From Chlorokybus atmophyticus (lineage: Eukaryota; Streptophyta; Chlorokybophyceae; Chlorokybales; Chlorokybaceae): 64,000 nt of DNA. Every line of letters starts with the position of its first letter. Within the stretch, counting starts at the first letter, position 1. The notes below the pieces were generated by a model that worked only from the letters and a program-made list of their open reading frames with translations, made no database searches and was not told the DNA's origin. The stretch spans positions 1,174,991-1,238,990 of the forward strand of contig RHPI01002090.1 of assembly GCA_009103225.1 (NCBI GenBank), written 5' to 3'. Below, in pieces: positions 34,400 through 44,924 of this stretch. Made by a program: the position numbers and the translations under genes.

Positions 34400-34414
34400 C
34401 CTAAGTGGGGGGAA
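34400..34414 (+). promoter_or_regulatory. Polypurine tract
   Basis: A purine-rich stretch, AAGTGGGGGGAA, sits immediately before the 3' LTR, where plus-strand DNA synthesis of LTR elements is primed. Confidence 0.75.
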
Positions 34415-34927
34415 TGTAACGGGAGCAATAATAATATGGGTATTATTGCTACATAAATAACACATTCTGTATGAATAAGTATCCAAATATGCTTATTTAT
34501 ACCTCTTTTCTACGGTTCCTCGCTTATTAAAGGCTATGATGCTTTATTATAGCTTAAATAAGTCCCAATGGGTGTAGAACCGCTTATTCAAGCCTATTTA
34601 GTGTCACATTTAATAAAATGTGATCACTATCTCGTTAGGTACCTTACGATAGGTATCTTTCGATAGGTACCTTATCTGAGCTGTGATTGGCTTACGCTAG
34701 ATTTCCTAACTACCCTATATGTAGGGTCGATGTCTAGTTGTGAGTTAATTATTAAGAGGTGTAAATTTCATATACTTTTGATATAAAAGGTCACATAAAA
34801 CTAATGTGAACTCACTTTCAGTTCTCTGCTCAGTGGCGGCCACGCCGCTGAAAGGCTTGTTATAGGCGGTGTGGGTGTTGGGGTAGAGGATTGAAGGGGC
34901 ATCACCGGCGACGATGGTGCTGTTACA
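34415..34927 (+). repeat. 3' LTR of chromovirus
   Basis: 513 bp, starts TGTAACGGGAGC and ends GGTGCTGTTACA. It is collinear with the 5' LTR apart from scattered substitutions and the absence of one 15-bp repeat unit. Confidence 0.97.
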
Positions 34928-34932
34928 AAGAT

Positions 34933-35860
34933 GATGTGCGGCTTATAACAATTGGCAATATTATTCGAGCAGAATATTGCAATGCCAGATACATAAACCA
35001 TAACAGACGATAAGATCTAAAGAACCGTAGTGTAAATATTTTTAAACTGGTAAAGTAACATAAGTCGTACATTCCTACAATTGTCATGGTTGTAGGAAAG
35101 TAGAAATCATATTTTGACAATAACCCAATAAAATGTGTAATTCACATGTACGTATGACTTGATCGCGAAATGCGCACATGTGACAACATTACAAGTATTT
35201 GTATGCTCAACCCTAAAACACAATTACAATCAGCATACTGTCAATTATATCCCACTCCTTTTGCAACGGTAGTTGCTATTGCTAGAATGAATTGTTGATA
35301 GACATTTCGAACATTTTAACATGCGTTGTTGCTGAATTTACAGTGCTTTATATGTCATTGACAAAGTTGAGATGGCTTCCCACATTCTTCACCTTGTGAG
35401 AGTAAATCAAATTGTTTACTGGTATGCGCACCGTCTTTTGTATGCTCATCTTACATCGGTAATGTCTTACGAGAATCATTTGGAGTGCTCTACTCCTCGT
35501 TATGGGCGAGTTGCAAAGACATGCATAGGCTAACGCCGCCACAATAACATCACCAATAGGTAGCATGCATTGGCGTAAGCATAGGTCTAAGAAGGGCGCA
35601 GCGATTAACATGTACCACGCATCCACCCTTACTCATGCACAGCCTTAATTCAATGCAGTTCTTTGCCACCAATACTTGATGAACAGCAACTATTAACGAT
35701 TGTGGAGTGACACACATTCCAACAAACGTGCAGGCGCCGAAGCTGAAGTTGCTACACAAGGCATCAGCCTGACACAATCTACGACCATGTACACCTCACA
35801 ATCAATGACAATACACCTACTGTACATCAACAACTAACACACTGCAGCAGCGAAGGATGC
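34933..35860. other. Intergenic, AT-rich
   Basis: No exon seen. The left 400 bases are AT-rich like the flank left of the retrotransposon. The right end should be the 3' untranslated region of the UPL3-type gene. Confidence 0.6.
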
Positions 35861-38800
35861 TCAGGACAAGTCAAAAGACCCTTGCCCCTCAGAGATAGCG
35901 TACAGCAGCCTCTCGCGCATGATCTCCTGCAAAAGTACCGTGCTTGAGAATCTTGTCAAGGCAAGGTGTACCGGTGCAACACAGCATAAACAAGCCAACA
36001 CGCCACTCAATGAGCCTGGACAAACCTTGCATGAGTATGGCGGAAGCTTGAGATAATTTGCGCAAGTCATTACACTGGGAAGATCACCATCAGCAAGGGG
36101 TGTTCCCAATGCGTTCACCACATTGGGTGGGGTTGTGCCTGGTGCACCTGCACCAGTTGGATGCTGCAAGACAACACACAAAGTCAGTTGAACTCTGCAA
36201 TTCACAAGTGGTGACCACTTGCTGCATTGCAAAATGACATGAGTACAGGCATACTATGAGATCTACATCTGTCAATAACAGGACACAATATTACCTTGCG
36301 GACAATAGTCAACTTCGGTGCGAGCCCTGCCAGACCACCCGGTGGCAGCCGTGGTGCGCCAGTGACAAATCGCAAAAAGTGGCGCTGTTCTTCCGGTGTA
36401 AACTCGCTGAGAATCTCCATCAGCTGCAGAGAAATACAAGTAAGTAGTGCGCATAGTGCACACAGTACCACAAGCACAGATGCAACGCTTATCTCACTTA
36501 TTTGCAAACGTCTCACCTGTCGGATTGGTGGGCTGTTTGAATTGTACCCATGATCAAACTTGATGTTTTCAGCCAAAGATTCCACCTGCATCCAGTTGCG
36601 GGACAAATTGAGTTGTATGCACAATCAGAAGGCCAGCACTCACAAGCTGCTGCATTGATGCTACCGTACCGTCCATTGCTCGCCGCTTCCGCACAAAATG
36701 GCCTCCAGCTCTTCGGCCGAAAACACTTGCAAGCTCTTTAATGCAAATACCTGTGCAATCACATGCAACCACATGCGTCAGCTGACTCAGCATTTAGTCC
36801 TGGATGTCAACTCAAGCAATTTGCAATGTGGGTAAGCAGACAGTGAGACTCGCATAGCAGCCGCACCTGATTGAAGCCGGCAGTAAATGCATCCAGCTGC
36901 TCGGCAATGCCTGACTTGACGGTTGCATCCACCACCAATTCAACATACTCGTGCAGGTTTTCTACCGTCACCGAGATGTCTGCTCCGTTGGGTTTCAATT
37001 CATAATCTGGCTGACCAGGCAGCGTGAAGTCCAAGCAAAGCGCTTCAACTGGAGCTCCTCGCAGCAGCAACATATCACTTGAAGGACGCTCCCCGCGCTC
37101 CAAAGCGGCGCAGTGACGGTGGCTTAGAGCCATCATCTCTTCCAATGTTGCACCAAATGCAGGATCAAAGGAGCGAATGTCATACAAGTCGAGTTCCTGT
37201 ATTGACGGGAATTTAGTGCTTCCACATCAAGAGAGGCATATACAAGCGCTGAACCTTTCTTACTTGACCAAGCATGAGCTTGTAGAAGGCAGCTGATAAT
37301 GGAACATCCAGCAGGCGCCCATCTTGGAATGCCTTGGCAATGACGCGCCCCAACAACTTGAACAACTCTGAAACTTTATGTGTAGCAGCCGCATCATGAT
37401 CACTGTGCCCTCTGACGTCTTTTCCACGAGCAATCGGTGCAGGAAACAGCCCGAAAGGAGCTACCACATACTTGCTGGCATCCCAAGTACTACCCTTGGT
37501 AGCAGTCTTGCTAGGCGCATCTTCATCACGAGCCACAATATCGCGAGCCGCAGTGTCAGTCGCCAACGCTGCACCTTTGCGCAGATCTGCAGACTGATGG
37601 ACCCCTTCACTCCGCCACATGTTGAGCGAGCGTTTCTGCAACTCGTGACTGACCAGCGTGTAAAACTCCAGTGTGGGACCCAGTCCTGTACCAACCTCAC
37701 CAAAGTACTCCACTTCCAGGACCGCTTTGTGGGAGCTGTACAATTCCATAACCTTCATGACAGAGTCCAGTATGCGGCTGCGAGAAACGCGCACTTTTTG
37801 CCGCTGCAGGCGTGCCATTCGAAACTCCCGCATGTCATAGTCTGAGTTTCCTCCTGTAGTATCTACAGTCTGCTGCTGCCGCAGCCGCTGCAAAGCACGG
37901 GAGAGGCCAAGTGCTGTGCAGTAGAAATACTGACATCTCCACTCAAACGGAAACAGGGACGGACAGGCTCTCAAAAGCTGCGGACACCAGTCGGGTAGAC
38001 TTCCACTGCAAAGAGTCAGAACGTCCTGTAGCTGTCGCACCAGCTTGGAGGTCAGCTTGCTGTTCAGGAATTCATCTTTGTCAATGCTGAAGAAGCTCTG
38101 CACTGACTTTGTCACATCATAGGCAAGGGCTCTTTGCAGTCGTAGTGCACTGCGACTAAGCAGCTCCACAAGCCTGAGCAACTGCAGCGTGTCGTAGGAA
38201 GGATCTTCTTGAGGAAGTATGCTGGCAACTGAAGGCAGCAACAGAGCGTCTAGTGATGGCAGCAAATGAGTCCGTGTCTTCACCACCTCAGCCACCGCAT
38301 CCTGTTGCTCTACACCACCCAGCACTCCAGCAACATCGTCCTGGTAGCGACTGTAACTTATTGTGAAGACAGAATCCCACCTGCTCCTTCCAGATGTGGT
38401 TGGAAGATCACCGCCTTCGTCATCAGTGTCATCTGCGCGAGCCTGACGCTGGATGGCTTGGAAAATGGACATCTGAGCCTCCAAGGGCTGTCCATCCAGA
38501 TAAAACTGCAAACGAGGCTTTGAAACCAGCTTGCGATCCCAAGCTGAACGACTTGCATGCCCAGCTGCTGCTGCTGCAAACGAGGAAGGCTTTACACTGC
38601 CAGATGCACCTGATGACGTGCTCTGACCCAGGAGTGCAGACAAGCCGCCTGCTTTGGTAGGTAATGTAGCTGCAGCGCTGGGGGCAAGGTTAACGGCCAC
38701 ATTCTGAGTGGCATCGTCCTCAGAACTGGAAACGCCCAATTGCACGTCATGGACATGTTCAGCTGTTGGAAGGATATGCTTGTCATCAAATAGATCATCT

Positions 38801-41800
38801 CCTTTGAGCGCATCATCCTCCAGAGCATCATCGTCGTCCATGTCCTCGTCATCATCTGAGAGGTCAAACCCGTCAACAGGCATTGCGTCCTCTTCATCTT
38901 CGTCAGCAATTTCCCTTCCCAATTCAGCTGCCAATGCTTCAGCTTCAAGCCGTCGCGCAGCAGCTCCTGCACGGCGCAGCACAGCAGACAGACGACGCTT
39001 CTGTCTCTCCAGCTCCTTGTCAACAGCACGGGGCGAATTGACATCACTAGGAGTTGCAACATTCTTCCCTTTCCGCCTGGCACTACTTCCACCGTCTCCT
39101 TTACTGGCTGTCAACGATGGTGAGGGCTCCGTTGCACTTGCCGCTGCTTTGCCAGCTGCTTCATGGCCAGTGCTTGCAGAAGCTGCGGCAGCGGCTGCGG
39201 CAGCGGCCTGTGCACGTGTTGTAACACCTGGGGTTGAGGGTCCTGCTGATGGTGAATCACTAAGAGGCGCAGATGGTGATGCAGAGGCTGCGACCTGCGG
39301 TGTACCTATTCCCTGTGGTGATGTATCATGCCTTCGGACACGGGGCCATAAGAAGTCTTCTACTGCACCAAGCGTGGCCAGAGGTTCTATCAGCACAATA
39401 TTGGTGGAGTAATCTCTGAGATTGCGCTCCTGAGGAGCCCTGCATAGACGCAACTTGAATGGCTGCATAAGAGCGCTCAGTCCAGAACTATTGGCCGAAG
39501 TTCCTTGGCCACCCATGGAGGTAAAGATGGAGCGTGGTGCTCTGCTCAAGTACACAGGAAACTTCTCCACGGAAGCCAATACCTCCTGAAGTTTGCGCAC
39601 TAACACCAGACCTGGAGCACGCCCACAATTCGCCTTTGACAAGGCCAGTTCCGAGAATTTCAACAGTCTCTGTAAAAGGACATCAGCATCCTGCTTGCTG
39701 CCAAGGTCAGTGCCAGTCAAGTAGGATCTCAAAGCCGCCACCACGCCGCTACCTATGACTTCAAACGTTGATACACCCTCAGTGCCATTCAGCAAAGCCA
39801 GTAGCTCAAATAAGGCTGACATCTTCTTTTCCTCAGAATCGCGCTTGGATGTTAACCGAGCACCAAGTTGGCGTAGCTGGCGCACCCCTTCAGTACCGAT
39901 ATCTGCAGCCCCATGTGCCTCCTTGAAAAATGTTGTTTTCACGTAATTAGCTCGAGAAGCTGCTGCTGTGCGAAGTGCACTTGTACGAGGTGTTGCGCGC
40001 GGCAGGGCACCCTCAGCACCATTGAGACTTGCAGCTGCAGGTGGATATGATGCCGGCCTGCCGCCCGGCTCTGTTGGAGATCGGCGTCCAGAGCTGGCGG
40101 AGCGTCGGCCACGAGGCGTGCTACTTGTCACAGGTGGAGCGGATGCTGCAAGAGTATCCAGTGCATGAACAACACCCTCACGCACAAAGGGTTTGGCAAA
40201 TAGCTTAGGCAGCTTCTCCATCAACAGCTCAGCAAATTGCACACCACAGGCAGCAGCGGTTGCATCCTTGGAAAGCACCAAGCTGGAGATGAAACTGCAC
40301 AGAGACATAGCACAGCATCTGAGACAACGCTTTGAACAGTTCAGCAACAACCGCAGCAAGACACTTCGCAGCATGAGAAGCCACGCCAACAAGTCAACTG
40401 ACGACTTGTGCAAACACTAACCTTGCAATTGGGGAGTCTTGCACTGCAGACTGTTGAAGCATCTCAGGAGTTGCGAAGTACAACAACTTATGTAGTGCTG
40501 ACAGACACTTGTGCCGGACAGCTGGAGTTGTCGCGCTGAACACCTGCTTAATACAACTTGAGACACCATAAATCACATACAGGAAGAAGAGAATTACAAA
40601 ACATATCTTGCTCACCTGTAGCAGGACAAGCGACAAGTCCTGAAGAAATTGCTGCAGCAACTGTGGATGCAGCCGGAGGATGACTTCTTTGGGAGAAGGC
40701 AATACGGCAGTTACGGCAGTGTCATCGTCTTCAGTAGCTGGCGTCGTACGTGTACTTGGACGCCTGGCAATACGCGCAGGGCCAGCAGCATCGGCAGTTG
40801 GGCTCAAGAGACTGGCAGACTCCGGCAGTGGCGGCAATAATTCATTCGCCAAGGATACCATCTCATAAAGCTGCGCAAGAAAGGGTTGATGCATGATCAA
40901 GGAATACGTGCAAGTAAACGCAACTTGACTCGCAATACCTGGTCAGACGGACGTGCAACAGATGACGGGGAGGCAGAGATGCTTGCAATAAACCCAGCAT
41001 TGCTCAGGGTATCTTTTATGGTCCTGGTTATGCCATTCTCCAGCAAGACTTGGGCCACAACCGGAGACCCTCCAGCGCAGGTTGCAAGCAGTCTGGTTAC
41101 ACTCTGCACATGCTAGGTGGTGAGCTTGCCAACAGCAGGAATGTGACGGTTAAGAGTGAGACCGCATGCGAGGGATGCGGTCTCACTCTTACCGCTTATC
41201 TCACGTTGCACTTTGATATGCATGCAAGTAACAACCAGCGAACCACATGCTTGCTTAACAAACTTTACCGCAGTAGTCACGGGGCTAAGGAACACTTGAT
41301 TGCCTCCAGTGGTAGATATCAAGCGCATCGCTTCAGATATAAGCTCCTGAGAGCATAGAGTCTCTACCTTCTCAGGGGACCCGACACAGCTTGTAGCTAG
41401 GCGAGTAAGGCAAGTTATGGCATGTTCAACAACCTGCATAAGCAATTGCAAGCAAACGAAGTCAGTACGAACGCCAGCGACTGCATGTCAGGCACGCAAC
41501 GATACCAATGTGGTCACATGCAAGTAGTACACCCCGTATAAGTACCTTAGCATCATGGTGCTGAAGAAGCCCTGTCAACATAGGTGCTGCTTGCAACACA
41601 AGCTGATTGAGGTCAGGTGTAAGGTTGCGGCAGATGTTCGCAGCTGTGGATACTGCGACGCGCTGCAACCATTGCAAACTTGTCAGTGCACAGATGCAAC
41701 GCGTCTAGGCGTGCATGGCCGCCATGCACGACTTGAAGCAGCATCCATAAGCACTTCTGAACTCACCTGCACACTGGACGGAAAGAAATCCAAGAAAGAC

Positions 41801-42889
41801 AAAACCGCCATGAGCCCTCCTGCACGTAATACTGCTGCAGGGTGCTCGTGAGAAATCTTTTCCAATGCTTGCAGCGACTGCAGGTCAAGAGCAGTAGATC
41901 AGACCAAGCCAATTGAGGCAACCATATCATGCAACAATAATGCGAGACCAAACACTGACGACTATTGCGTGTTACCCACCTGCTCTGCCAAGTCAATATA
42001 CTCAATAGTCAACAACCGCGCACAAAAAGCCGGGACAGCGCCATGATGCACCACAGCAGCGCAAGATGAGGGCAGCACGTCAATGAGATGCGTCAAGGCG
42101 CGAGCAGCTAGAATCATAACATCGGGATTGTACTCCTGCATAATCAACGCTTCGTGTTGGTGCATGCAACTGGAGAATGAAAGGACAGTATACCAGGCCG
42201 TCGGAGGAGACAAATAAGCATGCAACAGCAACAGACCACAAAGCCACATATCAAGTTTCAGCAACCTGCGTACCAGAGAAGACCGTCTCAAATCGAGTAA
42301 GCAACTGCACCTGATTAAGAAGGTTAACGAGCACCGGAACGAACTGGTCCACTGAGAAATTGCTGAGGCTCTCTTCAGTGCCAATGCTAAGCAACTCGCA
42401 AAGATTACTAAGAGCCTCTAGCTGCCGATGTTCCTCGCCTTCAGCTCTAAGCCCTGACAGTATTGTTCGCAAGCGTCCATGCCCGGTGCTGTGCGTCGGC
42501 ATCAAGTCAAGCCCTGCTCCTAGCTTTCGCAGCAAGCCCTGCAGTGAGCTACTAGCAGATGCGAGATTTCTGTGCAAGGAGGCGCTACCCCCAACCATGG
42601 GATCGTCCTCTTCGTCCTCGTCCACTGCCTCCGCGCGCCGATCGCTCTCCTTATTCTCGTCCATACCAGACCTGTGACCTTGACGTCTCACGCGTTTCGG
42701 TGGTGGTGGAGGCGGCAATGGCAAGGAGCGGCGACGGATGCGCCGAAGGGACCTACCAGTACCACCTCCCAATTCACCCTCAACTCCACCAGCAGCAGCA
42801 CCTCCACCAGCTGCTGCTGCTTCCGAGCCTGCTGCTTCCGCCGCTCCGGCAGCGCCCTCGGATCTCAACTTGCGGCTCCGCGTTTCCAT
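35861..42889 (-). CDS. UPL3: UPL3/TRIP12-type HECT E3 ubiquitin ligase
   Basis: Transfers ubiquitin from an E2 through a HECT cysteine to substrates. Fifteen exons fit in phase: 42311-42889, 41980-42135, 41767-41877, 41546-41662, 41269-41433, 40939-41103, 40616-40870, 40422-40543, 37264-40294, 36867-37196, 36670-36750, 36517-36585, 36295-36423, 36026-36163 and 35861-35926 (5514 nt, 1837 residues; plant UPL3 is about 1890). The N-terminus METRSRK resembles plant UPL3. Armadillo repeats follow ([46 protein letters not shown]). The huge exon 9 carries acidic disordered segments and the start of the HECT domain. The HECT end has [14 protein letters not shown], and the catalytic Cys is in [15 protein letters not shown] (codon 36062-36064, about residue 1804). 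It ends [13 protein letters not shown], exactly as in the family. No key residue is missing. Confidence 0.97.
41151..41191. repeat. Perfect hairpin, 17-bp stem, in UPL3 intron 5
   Basis: TAAGAGTGAGACCGCAT (41151-41167) and its exact reverse complement (41175-41191) enclose the loop GCGAGGG. It lies between exons 5 and 6 of the HECT gene and does not overlap splice sites. Confidence 0.95.
41710..41730. repeat. Perfect hairpin, 10-bp stem, in UPL3 intron 3
   Basis: CGTGCATGGC (41710-41719) and GCCATGCACG (41721-41730) surround a single C. It lies in the intron between exons 3 and 4. Confidence 0.9.
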
Positions 42890-43452
42890 AAACGCTTGCC
42901 CTTCCCCGGCGCAGCGTTCCCGCACGCTACGCCATCTGCAGCCAGAACACCCAAGGCTCCAACACCTCCGCAGCAGCAAACACCGTCGCCGCCGCCGCCG
43001 CCTGCAACAACGACGACGCCAACAACACCTCCCCTGACAGCTGACGCTTTATTAGCCCTGCCAAGCAACCCTAATCCTGCACCGACGCAATCAGCAACAA
43101 CATCGGAGCCTGCAGCGCCGACAGTGCAGTCAGTCCCCTGCCTGCGTTTTTGCCGCCAGATTGGCGCAGTCAGCGCTGCCCCTTGAAGCGGCTGTGAATG
43201 CCATCAGGATCGACTGCGCTGTCGGCGCAACTGTCAGCCAGGAATGCACGCAATGCCGTGCGCTTTTCGCCAGCGACCGCTCATGTTAGGGTTGGTGCTG
43301 TGGCTTGGTCTCACGTGGGCGGAAGGAGCGCTGGTATAGCTGGCGCCGTCGCTGCTTTGCTCCTCCTGCCTCTTTTGAGCCTCAGTTGACTGAAGCGCGT
43401 AGTTGTTGAAGTATCTAAAATTCTTTGCACTCGGGGAGTTCCGTGTCTTCAG
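42890..43452. promoter_or_regulatory. Shared 563-bp region between divergent UPL3 and TRIR-like genes
   Basis: Promoter by position. It is GC-rich, with a CCG trinucleotide run near 42,987-43,003. AACCCTAAT near 43,068 and TTAGGGTTG near 43,285 are imperfect teloboxes. Open frames here are byproducts of GC-rich composition. Confidence 0.5.
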
Positions 43453-44924
43453 ATGGGGAAGGCAACTGACGCAGAGGGTGAGCAGCCCGCCGCTGCGCCT
43501 GTGGTGGAGAAGCTGGAGCAGGAGCAGGTGCGGGAGCAGGAGCAGAAGGCTGGCACTGCCGACGAGCAGGGCGAGCAACATCAAGAAGCTAGTGGTCACA
43601 GTAATGGTGTTACCCAAGAGCAGCCTCCTAAGCAGTCTCCCGGTTGCAGTAGTACAGCCGCAGTGGATGGAAACCCTGAAGCGCCAGCCTCTGGGACGGG
43701 CGATGGTGTCTCCCCATCTGGTCAGGAGGTAAACAGCAATGCGGCGGAGGCAAAGCTTAACGCGTCCGTGGTTTGTGTTTTGTCATACGATGACGTGCCT
43801 CTCACTCGTTTGCGGTGTTGTTGAGGGTATGCCGCTCTCAGTTTCTTGTTCTAAGTGGTAACTGCCATGATAAAGTACCAAGTACTCCGTGAAGTTTTAG
43901 CTGCATGTACTGTCTTGCATCATCCAAACATATTGACAGCGTGTGGTTACATTTTTCTGTCCACAGGCCATGTCACTCACCATTGTCAGTAGGTAAACAA
44001 GTAGTCAGCGCTGCGGTTGTACGCATACATGTTGCATTCATGTGAGCGTCTTGCTGGGAGTGTTGATGGGGTTTGAGGATGCAGCAAGTGAGTGTCATTC
44101 ATTGCACGCTCCAAATCCGAAACAAGGCAATGCTGCTCTGTCACTCCAGTTCACTGCCATGTACTGTAGCCGTAGCAATGTGTCTGCTGCGTCCGTCATT
44201 CGCAGAAAATGGCCCATCAAGTTGATCAATTAGTTTTCAGCGGCAACACGCAAGTCTCCCTATCCGTATAGGGAGACTTGCGCATGCGGAAGTTTTGTCT
44301 AGCACAGTACTGCCTGAGATTGGGTTTTTTAGGCATAAAGAAGTGCACCAGGTGTCCATCAATAGGCAGTTGTGGATCGATTATTGCTTGCTTCCTATGC
44401 TGCACAACACAAATGTCAACTGGTCCAGTACGCTTCAGACTGCACAGCAGTTGACCTGCTATGTCTGCTGTTCAACTGGTGTTGGCCCCCGCGCATGGGG
44501 TGGGAGTGGGTAGGGTGGGGCGGGATGGGTGCGGGTATGTGCTTCAGCATGCATCTTTACCACAGTGCATGCAATTTGAGAATGCCTGGTACCAGGTAAC
44601 TGCTGCGGCTGCGCCAACAATCGCAAAGGTGGCTCCACCACGAGGGTTCACTCTCGTTGCTAACAGGTAGACTCAGGTCATCAACTGCTGCCGCTACTTC
44701 TCATGCTTGTCAAGGATTGGTGCAGTCTGTCATGTACCAACTGTTGTCTGGTTGGCATTTACAGGCCTATAGCAAATGTCAGAAGAAAACCAGACGCTGC
44801 AGCATCTGCTGCCAAGAAATTGAAGACGGACAGCCAGGATATGTCCTACCTTGCAGAAATGAAGAAGTATCAAGACCGCTCATGTGATGGTGGTTCTGCA
44901 CATACAAGGCCGTTGTTGAAGTGA
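43453..44924 (+). CDS. TRIR-like (C19orf43 family) small basic protein
   Basis: The human family member, TRIR, is described as a telomerase-RNA-interacting exoribonuclease; its function in algae is unknown. Three exons fit in phase: 43453-43728, 44596-44666 and 44765-44924 (507 nt, 168 residues; human about 176). Residues 1-92 are Gln/Glu-rich and disordered. The conserved end reads PRGFTLVANRPIANVRRK, then AAKKLKTDSQ and MSYLAEMKKYQDRSC, and terminates HTRPLLK. This matches the YMAEVKKYK...C and TRPLVK end of the animal protein. The identification rests on this short C-terminal match. The ATG is the first in the open exon. Confidence 0.72.
44249..44282. repeat. Perfect hairpin, 15-bp stem, in TRIR-like intron 1
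   Basis: CGCAAGTCTCCCTAT (44249-44263) and its exact reverse complement (44268-44282) enclose the loop CCGT. It is in the middle of the 867-bp first intron. Confidence 0.95.

Larger units (their letters stand above)
28727..34932 (+). mobile_element. Decayed Ty3/gypsy chromovirus with both LTRs
   Basis: Full-length but inactive LTR retrotransposon. The 5-bp target duplication AAGAT sits at 28727-28731 and 34928-34932. LTRs run from TGTAAC to GTTACA. Internal order is primer-binding site, gag, protease, reverse transcriptase, RNase H, integrase, chromodomain and polypurine tract, which is the Ty3/gypsy order. Many stops and frameshifts interrupt the genes. The LTRs differ by about forty positions by eye plus a 15-bp indel, so the insertion is old. 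A separate insertion splits the reverse transcriptase. It lies between the GYF and UPL3 genes in forward orientation. Confidence 0.96.

Noticed and set aside
38708-39412. 234-codon plus-strand frame (Ser/Ala-rich)
   Set aside because: Antisense shadow of UPL3 exon 9, which has family-specific sequence on the minus strand.
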